Source of the DNA: Campylobacter upsaliensis
GTDB taxonomy: Bacteria; Campylobacterota; Campylobacteria; Campylobacterales; Campylobacteraceae
NCBI RefSeq assembly: GCF_900637395.1
Contig: NZ_LR134372.1
Location: forward strand, 310,001 to 374,000
Reading direction: 5' to 3'
Length of the DNA: 64,000 nt
Made by a program: the position numbers and the translations under genes. The notes under the pieces were generated by a model. It was not told the DNA's origin, did not search any database, and saw only the letters and a program-made list of their open reading frames with translations. This document shows positions 18,965-29,753 of the stretch, piece by piece; within the stretch, counting starts at the first letter, position 1; every line of letters begins with the position of its first letter.

Positions 18965-19618
18965 ATGATGAAAAATTATTATTTGGTTGATGAAAAAAGA
19001 AGAAATCCTCAAAACACTTGGGAAAAAATAACAAGAGCCTTAAAACGCAGCGTAAAGCTTGAGCTTTTCGTGGGCTTGTGGGTTGTGATGCGTGAATTGC
19101 TTAAAAAGGGTAATTCAGCGACCATTAAATACCCTTTCGAAAAGGTTCAAATAGACAATCGCTACCGTGCCGTGCATAGACTTATGCGTTTTATAGAAAG
19201 TGAAAATGAAAGATGTATAGGATGTGGGCTTTGTGAGAAAATTTGCATTAGTAATTGCATAAGAATGGAAACATCCCTTGATGAAAAGGGACGCAAGAAA
19301 GCGAATAATTATAGTATTAATCTAGGGCGTTGTATTTATTGTGGTTTTTGTGCTGAAGTGTGTCCTGAGCTTGCCATTGTCCATGGGAAAGAATATGAAA
19401 ATGCAGCTGAACAAAGATCTTATTTTGGCTATAAAGAAGACTTTTTAACGCCTATTGATAAGCTTAAAAATCAAGTCGAATTTGAGGGTGCTGGTAGCCT
19501 TAGAAAAGATGCGGATAATTTTGTGAAAAAAACGCCTCAATATTATGAAATTTTGCAAAAAAGAGAGCAAGATTTGTGCGATGATACAAACTGCGCACTA
19601 CCTAAAGGAGAAGCATAA
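18965..19618 (+). CDS. nuoI: Complex I subunit NuoI
   Basis: Ferredoxin-like subunit of 217 residues with two [4Fe-4S] motifs, [11 protein letters not shown] and [11 protein letters not shown], which relay electrons to NuoB. The frame is open from 18890 inside nuoH, but AGGAG directly precedes the ATG pair at 18965/18968. A C-terminal extension of about 50 residues follows the second cluster. It overlaps nuoJ by one base. Confidence 0.95.
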   Translation: MMKNYYLVDEKRRNPQNTWEKITRALKRSVKLELFVGLWVVMRELLKKGNSATIKYPFEKVQIDNRYRAVHRLMRFIESENERCIGCGLCEKICISNCIRMETSLDEKGRKKANNYSINLGRCIYCGFCAEVCPELAIVHGKEYENAAEQRSYFGYKEDFLTPIDKLKNQVEFEGAGSLRKDADNFVKKTPQYYEILQKREQDLCDDTNCALPKGEA

Positions 19619-20136
19619 TGATAGAACAATTATCCTTTATAGTTTTTTCTGTGCTTATTTTGGGCTTTTTCTTAGTCGCTGTTTTGAGTAAAAATATGCT
19701 TTATTCTCTTTCGGCTTTAGCTGGAGGAATGGTATTTTTATCAAGCTTTTATTTTATGCTTGATGCGGAATTTTTAGGTGCGATACAAATCATCGTTTAT
19801 AGTGGAGCTGTGCTTGGAATTTATAGCTTTGCGATGATGTTTTTTGACGCTTCGAAAGATTTTAAAGAAAGATTGAAATTTAAAAAAAGTTTTTTTGCTT
19901 TAATCGGTCTTAGTTTGGTAGGACTTTTTGCAAGTCTTATGAGTTTTAAATTGAACTCCGTAAATGTAGATTTACCATTTATTGACACAGCCTTATTTGA
20001 TTTAAATAAACAACTTGCCTTTGCAATTTTTTCTAAATATTTACTAGCTTTTGAATTTGTAGCCCTTCTACTTTTAATTGCTCTTGTTTGTGCAATTGTT
20101 TTAACACATAAAGAACTTATTAAGGAAAAGCAATGA
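19618..20136 (+). CDS. nuoJ: Complex I subunit NuoJ
   Basis: Small membrane subunit, 172 residues, five predicted helices. The conserved helix-3 region reads FLGAIQIIVYSGAVLGIYSFAMM with the key Tyr and Gly residues. It is followed by nuoK with a four-base overlap, as in most nuo operons. Confidence 0.94.
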   Translation: MIEQLSFIVFSVLILGFFLVAVLSKNMLYSLSALAGGMVFLSSFYFMLDAEFLGAIQIIVYSGAVLGIYSFAMMFFDASKDFKERLKFKKSFFALIGLSLVGLFASLMSFKLNSVNVDLPFIDTALFDLNKQLAFAIFSKYLLAFEFVALLLLIALVCAIVLTHKELIKEKQ

Positions 20137-20429
20137 TAGAAAAATATCTTTTTGTGGCTTTATTAATGTTTATTATAGGACTTGTAGGTATTTTAAGAAG
20201 ACAAAATTTAATTATGCTTTTTATCTCGAGTGAGATTTTACTCAATGCCGCAAATTTAGCTCTTATTGCTGGTTCAAAAGCGCATAATGACCTTAACGGA
20301 CAAGTTTTTGCCCTTTTTGTTATGGCAATTGCTGCAGCTGAAGTGGCTGTGGGCGTGGCTTTGTGTGTGCTTTGGTATAGAAAAACAGGCACTTTAGAAT
20401 TAAAAAGTTTGAAAGAAGTGGAGAATTAA
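20133..20429 (+). CDS. nuoK: Complex I subunit NuoK
   Basis: Three-helix membrane subunit, 98 residues. The proton-path acidic residues are visible in SSEILLNAANL and AIAAAEVAVG. The ATG overlaps the nuoJ stop, and nuoL starts one base after the nuoK stop. Confidence 0.95.
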   Translation: MIEKYLFVALLMFIIGLVGILRRQNLIMLFISSEILLNAANLALIAGSKAHNDLNGQVFALFVMAIAAAEVAVGVALCVLWYRKTGTLELKSLKEVEN

Positions 20430-20430
20430 T

Positions 20431-22221
20431 ATGCAAAATTTAGCCTTAATTTCCCTTTTTGCGCCTTTTGTATCCTTTTTGTTTGCTAGTATTTTTGCTT
20501 TAAGGCAAAGAAGTATTTTGCTTGGCTTTATTTGTTCTTTGCTCATTGCTTTAAGTGCGATTTGCTCTTTAATTTTATTTTTTAAAGATGCGAGTTTTAA
20601 TATTACGCTTTTTGAATGGTTTGTGGGTGTAAATTTTGGCTTTGACATTGATGCTGTCTCTTTAAGTATGATGAGTGTTGTTGGTATAGTGGCAACTTGT
20701 GTGCATTTTTATAGTATTTTTTATATGGAAAAAGACGATGGTTTTAATAAATTTTTTGCCTATCTTGGACTTTTTGTTTTTTCTATGCTTTTTTTAGTGA
20801 TGAGTGATAATTTCTTGGGACTTTTTGTCGGTTGGGAGGGCGTTGGGCTTTGCTCTTGGTTACTCATTGGCTTTTGGTATCATAATGATAAATATTCCTT
20901 CGCGGCAAATGAAGCCTTTATTATGAATAGAATCGCTGATTTGGGCATGCTGCTTGGAATTTTTTGGCTTTATTTGCAAGTTGGCACACTCAAATATAGC
21001 GAAGTTTTTGTTATGGCTAGTAGCCTTGACCATGGTGCTTTAATACTCATAGCAAGTTGCCTTTTCATCGGTGCTATGGGAAAGTCAGCACAATTTCCAC
21101 TTCATACTTGGCTAGCCGATGCTATGGCAGGTCCTACACCTGTTTCAGCACTTATTCACGCTGCGACTATGGTAACGGCTGGGGTTTATTTGGTGATTAG
21201 AGCTGGGGGGATTTATGACCTTGTTCCTGAAGTGGGTTACATTATCGCCATTTTGGGTGCTTTTGTGGCACTTTTTGCCGCTTCTATGGCTCTAGTGACT
21301 AGAGATTTAAAACGCATTATTGCCTATTCTACTCTTTCACAGCTTGGTTATATGTTTGTAGCGGCTGGACTTGGTGCTTATGCTTTAGCTTTATTTCACT
21401 TAGGCACACACGCCTTTTTTAAATCTTTACTTTTCTTAGGCGCTGGTAATGTTATGCACGCGATGAACGATGAGCTTGATATTAAAAAAATGGGTGGATT
21501 GGCTAAGCCCTTAAAAATCACTGCCATTTTTATGACTATTGCTTCTTTGGCTTTGGCAGGAATTTATCCTTTGGCAGGTTTTTTCTCTAAGGATTTGATT
21601 TTGGGTTATGCCTTTATATCCTTTCATCACGGCATTTTTTTAACGCTTTTAATTGCTGCTTTTATGACAGCTTTTTATAGTTTTAGACTTTTAATGCTTG
21701 TCTTTTTTACGCCTAAAAGACATTATGCACATCCGCACGAAGCAAGTAAAATCGCCCTTTTCGCTATGAGTCCTTTGGTGATTTTAGCTCTTATTTCTGG
21801 TTTTTTTGAGCATGGCTTTTTGGAATATCTTAGCACTAAGCTTGTTTTTATTGACGCACAAAATGGCTTAGTGATGATTTTAGCAAGTGTTGCTGCGGTG
21901 CTTGGTGTGCTTTTGGCTATTATTGCTTATCGTAGAGCGTGGTTTAAAGAAAGTATCGAACAAAAAAGCATATATAAGCTTTTGCAAAATGACTATTTTA
22001 TCCCGCGTTTTTATCATCATTTTCTAGTAGCAAAATATGATTTGTTTTGTGAGCTTGCAAGAAAATTTGATGTAAAGGTTTTAGATGCCTTTGTGCGTGG
22101 AATTTGTGCTTTTGTCTTAAGAATTTCACAAGCAATTCTTATGCCTAATAGCCTTAACTTAATGCTTTATTTTATAGTAGGAGCTTTTGTGGTTTTACTT
22201 CTTTTGGTATGGGGGGTTTAA
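20431..22221 (+). CDS. nuoL: Complex I antiporter-like subunit NuoL
   Basis: Distal proton-pumping subunit, 596 residues, Mrp-antiporter family. Core motifs include FVGWEGVGLCSWLLIGFW, AQFPLHTWLADAMAGPTPVSA and AYSTLSQLGYM. The C-terminal region after residue about 490 should contain the long lateral helix and final membrane helix. Confidence 0.95.
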   Translation: MQNLALISLFAPFVSFLFASIFALRQRSILLGFICSLLIALSAICSLILFFKDASFNITLFEWFVGVNFGFDIDAVSLSMMSVVGIVATCVHFYSIFYMEKDDGFNKFFAYLGLFVFSMLFLVMSDNFLGLFVGWEGVGLCSWLLIGFWYHNDKYSFAANEAFIMNRIADLGMLLGIFWLYLQVGTLKYSEVFVMASSLDHGALILIASCLFIGAMGKSAQFPLHTWLADAMAGPTPVSALIHAATMVTAGVYLVIRAGGIYDLVPEVGYIIAILGAFVALFAASMALVTRDLKRIIAYSTLSQLGYMFVAAGLGAYALALFHLGTHAFFKSLLFLGAGNVMHAMNDELDIKKMGGLAKPLKITAIFMTIASLALAGIYPLAGFFSKDLILGYAFISFHHGIFLTLLIAAFMTAFYSFRLLMLVFFTPKRHYAHPHEASKIALFAMSPLVILALISGFFEHGFLEYLSTKLVFIDAQNGLVMILASVAAVLGVLLAIIAYRRAWFKESIEQKSIYKLLQNDYFIPRFYHHFLVAKYDLFCELARKFDVKVLDAFVRGICAFVLRISQAILMPNSLNLMLYFIVGAFVVLLLLVWGV

Positions 22222-23700
22222 ATGTTAAATATTTTAATTTTCTTTCCTTTATTGGTCGCTTTTTTAAGCTTTTTTTTAGGGCGTGGCGGGATTAAAATTT
22301 TTAGCGTTGTGGCAAGTTTGCTTATTTTAGGACTTAATTTGCAAATTTTTTTCGATTTTTTGCAGGGCGTGAGCTTTGAGAGTCATTTTAGCCTAGGCTT
22401 TGCGAAATTTTTCAGTTTTCACATCGGTGTTAGTGCTATATCGTTGAGTTTGATGCTGCTTTGCTCTTTGATGATTTTTTTAAGCTTCTTGTTTTTAAAG
22501 ATTGAAAATAAAGCTATTGTCAGTGCGATTTTCTTCTTAGAATTTGCGATGATGGGGCTTTTTAGCGCACAAGATGCCTTGCTTTTTTATATCTTTTGGG
22601 AATTTTCCCTCTTGCCTTTGCTTTACATTTTGGGTGTTTATGGTAAGGATTTTAAAGCGGGGATTAAATTTTTCATTTATGCCTTTGCAGGTTCTATTTT
22701 AATGCTTGTAGCCATACTTTATCAAGCTTCTTTAACCCAGCAAGTTTTAGGAATTTTCACCTTTGACTTAGAAATTTGGAAAAATAATGTCTCCGTCACG
22801 CCACTTTTAGAGCAAATCGTGCTTTTCTTAGCCTTTTTCATCGCTTTTGCGATTAAAGCACCTTTATTTCCTTTACACACTTGGGCGCCTAAGGTTTATG
22901 CAAATTCGCCTATTTTAGTATCTGTTATGCTTGTAGCCTTTAAAATGGCACCTTTTGGCTTTTTGCAATTTTGCCTACCGCTTTTTCCTGATGCAAGCGT
23001 TTATTTAATGCCTTTTGTGCTAGTTTTATGTGTGATTAGCGTTGTCTATTGTGCGATGATAGCTTTTAAAACGAGAGATTTAAAAGAGCTTATCGCTTAT
23101 AGTTCGATTTCTCATATTGGCATTATGGTGGCTGGAATTTTTACTTTTAGCACTTTGGGGATTAGTGGAGCTGTTTTTTATATGTTTGCTCACGGCTTGG
23201 TTACAGGGACTTTATTTTTATTAGCACATCTTTTGGTGAAAAAATACGGCACCAGTGAGCTTAATAAGCTTCACTCCCTATCGCTTAAAGCTCCTGGTTT
23301 TGCGATTTTCTTTGCTTTAGTTTTACTTGCTAGCGTGTCTTTGCCTTTGACTATATCTTTTGTGGGAGAGTTTTTGGTGCTTTTAGCCTTAGCTAAGATT
23401 AACATTTTCTTAGCTTTATTTGCAGGGCTTGTGGTGATTTTAGGTGCGATTTATATGTTAGCAGTGTTTAGAAAGATCTTTTTTATGCAAAAAGAAGGTG
23501 AAATTGCTAGTTTTGGACTTAAAATGCGAGAAATTTTAGCTTTAATCCCTATTGTTGCTTTGATTTTTTATCTAGGTATAGCTCCAAATATTTTATTAAA
23601 ACCCTTGCAAGATGAAGCTAAATCTTTACAAGAAATGATGCATTTAAGGGCTTTGGAACAAAAAAGTGTGAATTTTTTAGTAGGAGGGCAAGATGAGTGA
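22222..23700 (+). CDS. nuoM: Complex I antiporter-like subunit NuoM
   Basis: Middle proton-pumping subunit, 492 residues. The conserved Glu-bearing segment is FYIFWEFSLLPLLYILG, with later KAPLFPLHTWAPKVYANSP and ELIAYSSISHIGIM. It begins immediately after the nuoL stop and overlaps nuoN by eight bases. Confidence 0.95.
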   Translation: MLNILIFFPLLVAFLSFFLGRGGIKIFSVVASLLILGLNLQIFFDFLQGVSFESHFSLGFAKFFSFHIGVSAISLSLMLLCSLMIFLSFLFLKIENKAIVSAIFFLEFAMMGLFSAQDALLFYIFWEFSLLPLLYILGVYGKDFKAGIKFFIYAFAGSILMLVAILYQASLTQQVLGIFTFDLEIWKNNVSVTPLLEQIVLFLAFFIAFAIKAPLFPLHTWAPKVYANSPILVSVMLVAFKMAPFGFLQFCLPLFPDASVYLMPFVLVLCVISVVYCAMIAFKTRDLKELIAYSSISHIGIMVAGIFTFSTLGISGAVFYMFAHGLVTGTLFLLAHLLVKKYGTSELNKLHSLSLKAPGFAIFFALVLLASVSLPLTISFVGEFLVLLALAKINIFLALFAGLVVILGAIYMLAVFRKIFFMQKEGEIASFGLKMREILALIPIVALIFYLGIAPNILLKPLQDEAKSLQEMMHLRALEQKSVNFLVGGQDE

Positions 23701-25087
23701 ATTTTTAAATGGAGTTGATTTAAATGTCGAATTAGCCTATCCTTTTTTACTCTTAATTGCTGCGGCTATTATTTTATTACTTTGCTCGGCTTTTTACCGA
23801 TTTAAGGCAAATTTTTATGCCGCTTTGAGTCTTTTAGCCTTAATGGCTAGTTTTTTTTTAGAGCTTTCTAATGTTAATGCCTTTGGTTTTAACTCAAATG
23901 CTTTTTTAGGCACTTTAAATAATGACATTATCGCCTTTTATGCGCAATGTGTGATTTTGCTTTTTTCTTTTTTATATCTTTTAATGGACAAAAAGGATCA
24001 TATTGGCGAATTTTATGCTTTGTTTTTATTTATGATTGCTTCTTTAATGCTTATGGTTTCAAGCTCAAATTTACTTTTGATTTTCATAGGACTTGAGGCT
24101 TCTTCTTTAGCTCTTTACACACTTATTGCGATGCAGGGAAGTCGTAATGCTATCTCATCGGCACTTAAGTATTTTAGTGTTGCGGCTGTGGGGAGTGGAT
24201 TTTTCGTTTTAGCTTGTGCTTTTATTTATTTTAAAATGGGAAAATTTGACCTATCTTTAAGTTTAAATGGTGGATCAAAGGACATTTGGCTTTTGAGTGC
24301 TGGGGTGCTTATTTTTGTTCTTTGTGCCATTAAACTCTCTTTAGCTCCTTTTCATTTTTGGTTACGCGATGTGTACTATGCTAGTCATTCTAATTTGGTT
24401 GCCTTTATTTCTGTTGTGCCTAAAATAGCAATGTTTGCTGTGCTTATAAGACTTTTTGATTTTTTCAATTATGCAGAATTTGGCACTATTATCGCTATTT
24501 TAGCTGTTTTTTCTATGATAGTCGCTTCATTGGCAGCTTTAAGTCAAAATGATGTGAAGAAGATGTTTGCCTATTCTTCTGTGGTCCATTCTTCTTTTGT
24601 ATTGGTCGCACTTGTGCCTATGTTAAGTTTTAAATTGGGAGATGATTTAAATTTTGTATTTTGGGTGGTTTTTGGCTATTGGATCTTATTTGCTTTTGCA
24701 AATTATGGCGTTTTTCTAATCTTAAGCACTTTGCAAAAAAGTTCTTTTGAGACCTTAAATTCTCTGTTAAATGTTAAGCCATTTTTAGCTTTTGCTTTGG
24801 GGCTTTGTGCGCTTTCTTTGGCTGGAATTCCTCCTTTTGGACTTTTTTGGGGCAAATTTATGGTGCTAAAATCTTTGGTGGAAAACGATTTGGCGTATTT
24901 GGCACTTTTTGTGGCTTTGGCTTCTGTATTAATGCTTTATAATTATTTAAAAATTATAATTTATGCTTTTTTTATGAGAGAAAAGGTTACAGAAAAAGAG
25001 CTTTGTAAAGATTTAAAATGGGAGCAAAAATTAGCCTTAGCACTTTGTGTTATTGTAAATGTTTTTGCCTTATTGTTGATGTTATAA
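23693..25087 (+). CDS. nuoN: Complex I antiporter-like subunit NuoN
   Basis: Third antiporter-like subunit, 464 residues. Recognisable blocks are LIFIGLEASSLALYTLIAM, KLSLAPFHFWLRDVY, MFAYSSVVHSSFVL and ALSLAGIPPFGLFWGKFMVL. It closes the operon, which therefore has the full set of membrane subunits A, H and J-N. Confidence 0.95.
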   Translation: MSEFLNGVDLNVELAYPFLLLIAAAIILLLCSAFYRFKANFYAALSLLALMASFFLELSNVNAFGFNSNAFLGTLNNDIIAFYAQCVILLFSFLYLLMDKKDHIGEFYALFLFMIASLMLMVSSSNLLLIFIGLEASSLALYTLIAMQGSRNAISSALKYFSVAAVGSGFFVLACAFIYFKMGKFDLSLSLNGGSKDIWLLSAGVLIFVLCAIKLSLAPFHFWLRDVYYASHSNLVAFISVVPKIAMFAVLIRLFDFFNYAEFGTIIAILAVFSMIVASLAALSQNDVKKMFAYSSVVHSSFVLVALVPMLSFKLGDDLNFVFWVVFGYWILFAFANYGVFLILSTLQKSSFETLNSLLNVKPFLAFALGLCALSLAGIPPFGLFWGKFMVLKSLVENDLAYLALFVALASVLMLYNYLKIIIYAFFMREKVTEKELCKDLKWEQKLALALCVIVNVFALLLML

Positions 25088-25096
25088 GAGTTTTGT

Positions 25097-25102
25097 TATA
25101 AT
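25097..25102 (+). promoter_or_regulatory. Candidate -10 box of pflA, close to the start codon
   Basis: TATAAT stands five bases before the pflA ATG at 25108. A normally spaced transcript would begin at or beside the start codon, and the gap between nuoN and pflA has no AGGA-type binding site. This suggests leaderless translation, or that the start codon lies further downstream. Confidence 0.5.
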
Positions 25103-25107
25103 TTTAT

Positions 25108-27474
25108 ATGAGAATTTTAATTTTATTATTTTTTGGCATTTCTTTAGCATTTTCTTTTGAGCTTGTTCTTAATTCCGGTCGCGAGGAGAGTGAGCCTTTT
25201 GCAGTTTTACACGCTAAAAATGACGAACCTTTTACTTGTATGCAAAAAATAAGCGAGGCAAAGCTTTTTTTTGAATGTGAAATTATGGGCGTGGTAAATA
25301 ATGAATTGAAAAATCAAAATTTCGCCCTTTTTGACCTTAAATTTCAAAAAGAAGAACAAAAAATTAAAATGTTTATTATCCCAAAAATTAATGCAAAAAT
25401 GTTTAATCTTTCTCAAAATATTTATGAAGATAAAGAATTAAGCGTTTTAAATTCACATCGTTCTAAGGGCTTTACCTTTGTCTTTTCGCATCAAATGGCT
25501 ATGCATCATATAGATGATGGCTTGAATTTTGACATTGTTTTCCCACACGAAACCTTACCATTTGTAGGAGCACTTGATTTAAACTCAGACCCCGTGATTA
25601 TCCCGCAAAGTGCGGATATTAATACCTATTTGCGTATTAAAAATGAATTTGAAAAGAGCAATTTTATGCAAGTGATCACCGATGCGCAAAATGCCATAAT
25701 GCGTTATAAGGGTAGCATTTTTATGAACGAGTTTATGCTTTATAAGCTTAGAGCGCAAAGTGAAATTTATACGCAAAATCCAAGCATTAGAGACCAACAA
25801 AGCTTAGAAAAAATGATCGATGAGATTAAAACTTACACGAGAACTTTCACAAGTGATAAAAATTACGCAGAAATTTTACATATTATGCTTAAGACTTATA
25901 TAGCACTTTCGCAGAGAAAAGATGTAGATTATACAATGTCTATTTTAGAAAATGAGCTTCCTAAAAATAATTTTACTCAGCTCTCTCGTCTTGAATATGC
26001 CGATTATATCTATCATCTTAATGAAAAAGATAGAGCGATTAAAATTTATGAGGATATTTATTTTAATACGGACAATTTAGACCTCGCCTCAAGAGCGGCT
26101 ATGGCTTTGGCTAAGGATTATTTATCAAATCATAATGCTTTTAAGGCTAGAGAATTTACAAATACGATTTTAAAGGCTAATGCAAGTTATTTTAGTAAAG
26201 ATCTTACGCGCTCTTTAGAACTTGCCAAGCTATTTTATGCGATAAAAGATTATGATATGAGTTCGCAAATTTATTTGCACGCTTTTTCTAAAATGCCTAG
26301 AATTGACGAACGCTACGAAGAAACCTTGAAAAATTTAGCCCTTTCTTTAGCACAAAATGCAAAGCCTAATGAAGCCAAACACTATATTGATTTGTATCTT
26401 AATGAATACCACGATGGCAAATATTTAGACTCCATTAAAAAAGCTAGCGATGAAGTGTTTTTTGCTGTGGGGGATAATAATGCCACACTTTTACACACGC
26501 GTTATAAAGATTTGATGAAGGAATATGAGCTTAAAGATGAAAGTATAGCTCGTAAAGCCTTAGATGAAGATGTTAAGCTTTATTTTGAGGAGAAAAATTA
26601 TCCTGCTGTTTTAGCTTATAAAAATATTATTGAAGAAAGTAAGTTGCCTAATGCTACTAAATTTTTGGAAATGGCGGCTATTGAGGAATTAAAAGCAAAT
26701 CTTAAAAAAGATGAGTGTATTGAGGCTGTGAAGATTTTTACGCAATTTAGCATTTATGAAATAGGACAAAAAATAGAAAATAAAAAGCAAATGTTAGCTT
26801 GTCTGCAAAGAACTTCTAAGATTAACAAAGCTTTAGAATATATCGATAAAAACGCTCACGAGGATAGCATTTTCTATCATCTTCAAAAGGCACAAATTTA
26901 TTTTGATAATAAGCAATATACCCAAAGTATAGACTTGGCAAAGGAGATTAGTGGTTCTAAAGTTTTAAAAAATGAGGAGGAGGAATTTAGGGCATATTAT
27001 TTACAATTTGTTTCACTTTTACGCCTAAATCACTACAATGACGCCATTAAAATTTTGCAAATTTTAGAAAGTTTTCCTATGAATTTTACTATGGTTGAAG
27101 CTTATGATGAGTTGATTTCTTACGCTAAAGATAAAGATATGACGACTACGATTTTAACTTACGCACCTAAGGCTATTGATTATCAAAATTACAAGGGAAT
27201 TAATCTTTTCAGCCCTAATTTGGAATTTATCTACCTAGAAACCCTGCAAAAAAATGCCGAATTTGACAAAGCTTTAGAGCTTTTAAAAGATTTAATCAAG
27301 CTTAAGTTAAGTCCTAGTGATAAGGCAAGAGCACTTTATATAAGAAGTCAAATTTATGAAAGTTTAAAGGATACAAATGCTCAAAAACAAAGCCTTAAAG
27401 AATGTTTGGAGCTTAGTGGCTCGTCAAATTGGCAAAATTTATGCAGAGAGAAAAATGCTCTTTTGACTAATTGA
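25108..27474 (+). CDS. pflA: Paralysed-flagellum protein PflA
   Basis: A periplasmic protein of 788 residues with a Sec signal ([16 protein letters not shown]). An N-terminal beta-rich part is followed by a long helical region of TPR-like repeats from about residue 170 to the end. In C. jejuni PflA (Cj1565c, also just after nuoN) is a flagellar motor scaffold needed for rotation. No ribosome binding site precedes the ATG. The 3' end overlaps the convergent miaA by eight bases. Confidence 0.9.
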   Translation: MRILILLFFGISLAFSFELVLNSGREESEPFAVLHAKNDEPFTCMQKISEAKLFFECEIMGVVNNELKNQNFALFDLKFQKEEQKIKMFIIPKINAKMFNLSQNIYEDKELSVLNSHRSKGFTFVFSHQMAMHHIDDGLNFDIVFPHETLPFVGALDLNSDPVIIPQSADINTYLRIKNEFEKSNFMQVITDAQNAIMRYKGSIFMNEFMLYKLRAQSEIYTQNPSIRDQQSLEKMIDEIKTYTRTFTSDKNYAEILHIMLKTYIALSQRKDVDYTMSILENELPKNNFTQLSRLEYADYIYHLNEKDRAIKIYEDIYFNTDNLDLASRAAMALAKDYLSNHNAFKAREFTNTILKANASYFSKDLTRSLELAKLFYAIKDYDMSSQIYLHAFSKMPRIDERYEETLKNLALSLAQNAKPNEAKHYIDLYLNEYHDGKYLDSIKKASDEVFFAVGDNNATLLHTRYKDLMKEYELKDESIARKALDEDVKLYFEEKNYPAVLAYKNIIEESKLPNATKFLEMAAIEELKANLKKDECIEAVKIFTQFSIYEIGQKIENKKQMLACLQRTSKINKALEYIDKNAHEDSIFYHLQKAQIYFDNKQYTQSIDLAKEISGSKVLKNEEEEFRAYYLQFVSLLRLNHYNDAIKILQILESFPMNFTMVEAYDELISYAKDKDMTTTILTYAPKAIDYQNYKGINLFSPNLEFIYLETLQKNAEFDKALELLKDLIKLKLSPSDKARALYIRSQIYESLKDTNAQKQSLKECLELSGSSNWQNLCREKNALLTN

Positions 27475-28333
27475 ATTTATTGCTTAAAAACTCAAAAGCT
27501 TGATGAAAGCTAAGGGGTGTGCTTTGGAATTTTTTATTAAAGGTTCTTTGTCTTTTAGCAAGTTGTGCGGTGTGGGTATTGATGAGGATTTCAAGCTCTT
27601 TAAGCGAAATTTCATCATTTAAATATGCCTTACACTCTTTTAGCCCTATGGAATTTAGTGGCTTTAAATTTGCATCAAAGCGTGTAAAAAGCTCCCTAGC
27701 TTCTTCGATTAAGCCTTGTTTTAGCATAAGTTTTGTGCGTTTTCGTATGTTTTTTGTAAGCTCTTCTTTATCCCAGCACAATTCATAAATTTCAAGTTCT
27801 TTTAAAATGCCTTCTTTTTTTGTTCTTTGTAAAAATTTGCTAGGAATTTCTTTTGTGCTTTCATAAATATTTAGCCATTTTTTAAGGCGATAACTATCAT
27901 TTTGAGCCACCTTAAATTCAGGGTCTATTTGTAGGCAAAGTGTGTAAATTTCACTATTATTAAGTTTTGTTTCCACCTCCTCTACCTTATCACTTAGTCC
28001 TTCCATCATCGTTTTAAGATAAAAACTTGTTCCACCTGTGATGATAAGGGGTTTTTGCCTATTTTTAGCAAATTCTTTGGCTTTTTGATACTCTTTGATA
28101 AACAAACCCACATTAAAATGCTCCCAAACGCTCAAAAGATTAACCCCAAAATAATCTATTTTTTCTAAAATTTCTTTTTCTACTTTTGCGTTTGCGATGT
28201 TGATTTCTTTATACACGCAAAGGCTATCAAGGCTTAAAATGACGGCATTAAATTTTAAGGCAAGAGCATTTGCAAGGGCTGTTTTTCCGCTAGCTGTGGT
28301 GCCTATGAGTGCAAATTCAAAAAACATAGTCAT
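27467..28333 (-). CDS. miaA: tRNA dimethylallyltransferase MiaA
   Basis: Transfers dimethylallyl from DMAPP to A37 of tRNAs that read codons starting with U. P-loop GTTASGKT is near residue 12, followed by the family block [18 protein letters not shown] and later [16 protein letters not shown]. At 288 residues it is family length for Campylobacter. AGGA lies six bases before ATG 28333. It converges on pflA and diverges from mqnP. Confidence 0.94.
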   Translation of the reverse strand: MTMFFEFALIGTTASGKTALANALALKFNAVILSLDSLCVYKEINIANAKVEKEILEKIDYFGVNLLSVWEHFNVGLFIKEYQKAKEFAKNRQKPLIITGGTSFYLKTMMEGLSDKVEEVETKLNNSEIYTLCLQIDPEFKVAQNDSYRLKKWLNIYESTKEIPSKFLQRTKKEGILKELEIYELCWDKEELTKNIRKRTKLMLKQGLIEEARELFTRFDANLKPLNSIGLKECKAYLNDEISLKELEILINTHTAQLAKRQRTFNKKFQSTPLSFHQAFEFLSNKFN

Positions 28334-28392
28334 TTTTTCCTAAAAATTTATTTATTTTGAGTAAAATTATAGCAAAAATTTAAAGGCTAAAA

Positions 28393-29268
28393 ATGAGTGT
28401 GTTGTGGATAAAAATTAAAGATATTTTGGAGCTTGTGGTATTTAAGCATTCTATTTTTGCCCTACCTTTTTTATTAAGTGCGATGATAGTCGCTTCTAAG
28501 CTTAAAAATGATAGTGTTTGGTTTGGTTTTAGTGCTTTGATTTTGGGTATTATTTGTGCGGTGAGTGCTAGAAATTTCGCTATGGCTACCAATCGCTTAA
28601 TGGATGAGGATATCGATAAAGACAATCCTCGCTGCAAAGACCGCCCTAATATTAGCGGTCGTATCGGTAAGATGAGTGTTTGGGGATTTATCCTTGTAAA
28701 TGCTCTTGTTTTCATAGTTTGTTCTTATTTTATTAATCCTCTTGCCTTTTATCTTTCTTTTCCTGTGCTTTTTTTATTAGCATTTTATTCGGCTTTTAAA
28801 CGCTTTAGCTCTTTGGCACATTTAGTTTTAGGCTTTTGCTTGGGACTTGCGCCTGTGGCTGGGAGCATTATTGTTTTAGGTGAAATTCATCTTTTTAGTG
28901 TGATTTTATGTTTAGGTGTTACTTTTTGGACGGCTGGTTTTGATCTACTTTATTCCTTGCAAGATATGGAGTATGATAAAAAGGTCGGTTTGCACTCTGT
29001 TCCTGCGAAATTTGGAGCAAATGCCACTCTTTTTATCTCGGCTTTTTGCCATTTTTTAGCTACGCTTTTTTGGCTTTTGTTTGTGTGGGTGGCACCACTT
29101 GGAGGATTAGCTTTTTTTGGGGTGTTGATTTGCGGAGCTATTTTAATGGCGGAGCATTTGATTGTGCGTAAGAATTTTGCTCACATTGATAGAGCATTTT
29201 TTACCTTAAATGGCTATTTAAGCGTGGTGTTTTTCATTTTTGTATTGGTGGATTTATTATGGAGATGA
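28393..29268 (+). CDS. mqnP: UbiA-family prenyltransferase, probable menaquinone enzyme MqnP
   Basis: Polytopic membrane enzyme, 291 residues. Both Asp-rich motifs that bind polyprenyl diphosphate are present: NRLMDEDIDKDN and DLLYSLQDMEYDKKVG. Campylobacter makes menaquinone by the futalosine route and lacks ubiquinone, so the UbiA-like enzyme here (C. jejuni Cj0164c) most likely prenylates a futalosine-pathway intermediate. The gene starts a compact rightward cluster. Confidence 0.86.
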   Translation: MSVLWIKIKDILELVVFKHSIFALPFLLSAMIVASKLKNDSVWFGFSALILGIICAVSARNFAMATNRLMDEDIDKDNPRCKDRPNISGRIGKMSVWGFILVNALVFIVCSYFINPLAFYLSFPVLFLLAFYSAFKRFSSLAHLVLGFCLGLAPVAGSIIVLGEIHLFSVILCLGVTFWTAGFDLLYSLQDMEYDKKVGLHSVPAKFGANATLFISAFCHFLATLFWLLFVWVAPLGGLAFFGVLICGAILMAEHLIVRKNFAHIDRAFFTLNGYLSVVFFIFVLVDLLWR

Positions 29269-29753
29269 GCTTATTTCAAACAAGATTTAAGATAGAATTT
29301 GATGAAAGTAAAAGTGAAATTTTAAGTGAATATGCAAATATCAACATCAATTCCAAATTAGTAAAATGGAAAAAACTCATTTATAAAGTTGATTTTGAGG
29401 AAAGCGAAAAGGTTATTTTTGACTTACTTTTAAGCCTTAAAGAAGATATTATCCGTATAGAAAATCATCTCTTCCGCCAAGAAGAACTACTTGCTTTAAA
29501 ATACAAAACGCACATTAAGGCTTTAAATTTTGAATATTTAGAATTTTTAGAAAATATGCTTGAAAGCGGTAAAAATTATTATGCAAGATTTGAGTTAAAT
29601 CATCAAAAAATAGCCTTCTTTTTTAAAGCACAAAGTGAAAATTTAGCTAAAATTACTAAAATCAAGCCAGAGGATTTAATTTCTTATAATGCTTTTGTGG
29701 TTGAAATTCAAAGAAATGCAATTAGAGAAAAAAAGGAAGCTAGTTATGGGTGA
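29259..29753 (+). CDS. Conserved hypothetical protein (Cj0163c-like position)
   Basis: Soluble 164-residue protein without signal peptide or membrane helix, rich in Glu, Lys and Phe. It overlaps mqnP by ten bases and the next gene by eight, so it is translated with them. I recognise no domain with confidence. The position between the prenyltransferase and moaA matches C. jejuni Cj0163c, itself uncharacterised. Confidence 0.75.
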   Translation: MEMSLFQTRFKIEFDESKSEILSEYANININSKLVKWKKLIYKVDFEESEKVIFDLLLSLKEDIIRIENHLFRQEELLALKYKTHIKALNFEYLEFLENMLESGKNYYARFELNHQKIAFFFKAQSENLAKITKIKPEDLISYNAFVVEIQRNAIREKKEASYG

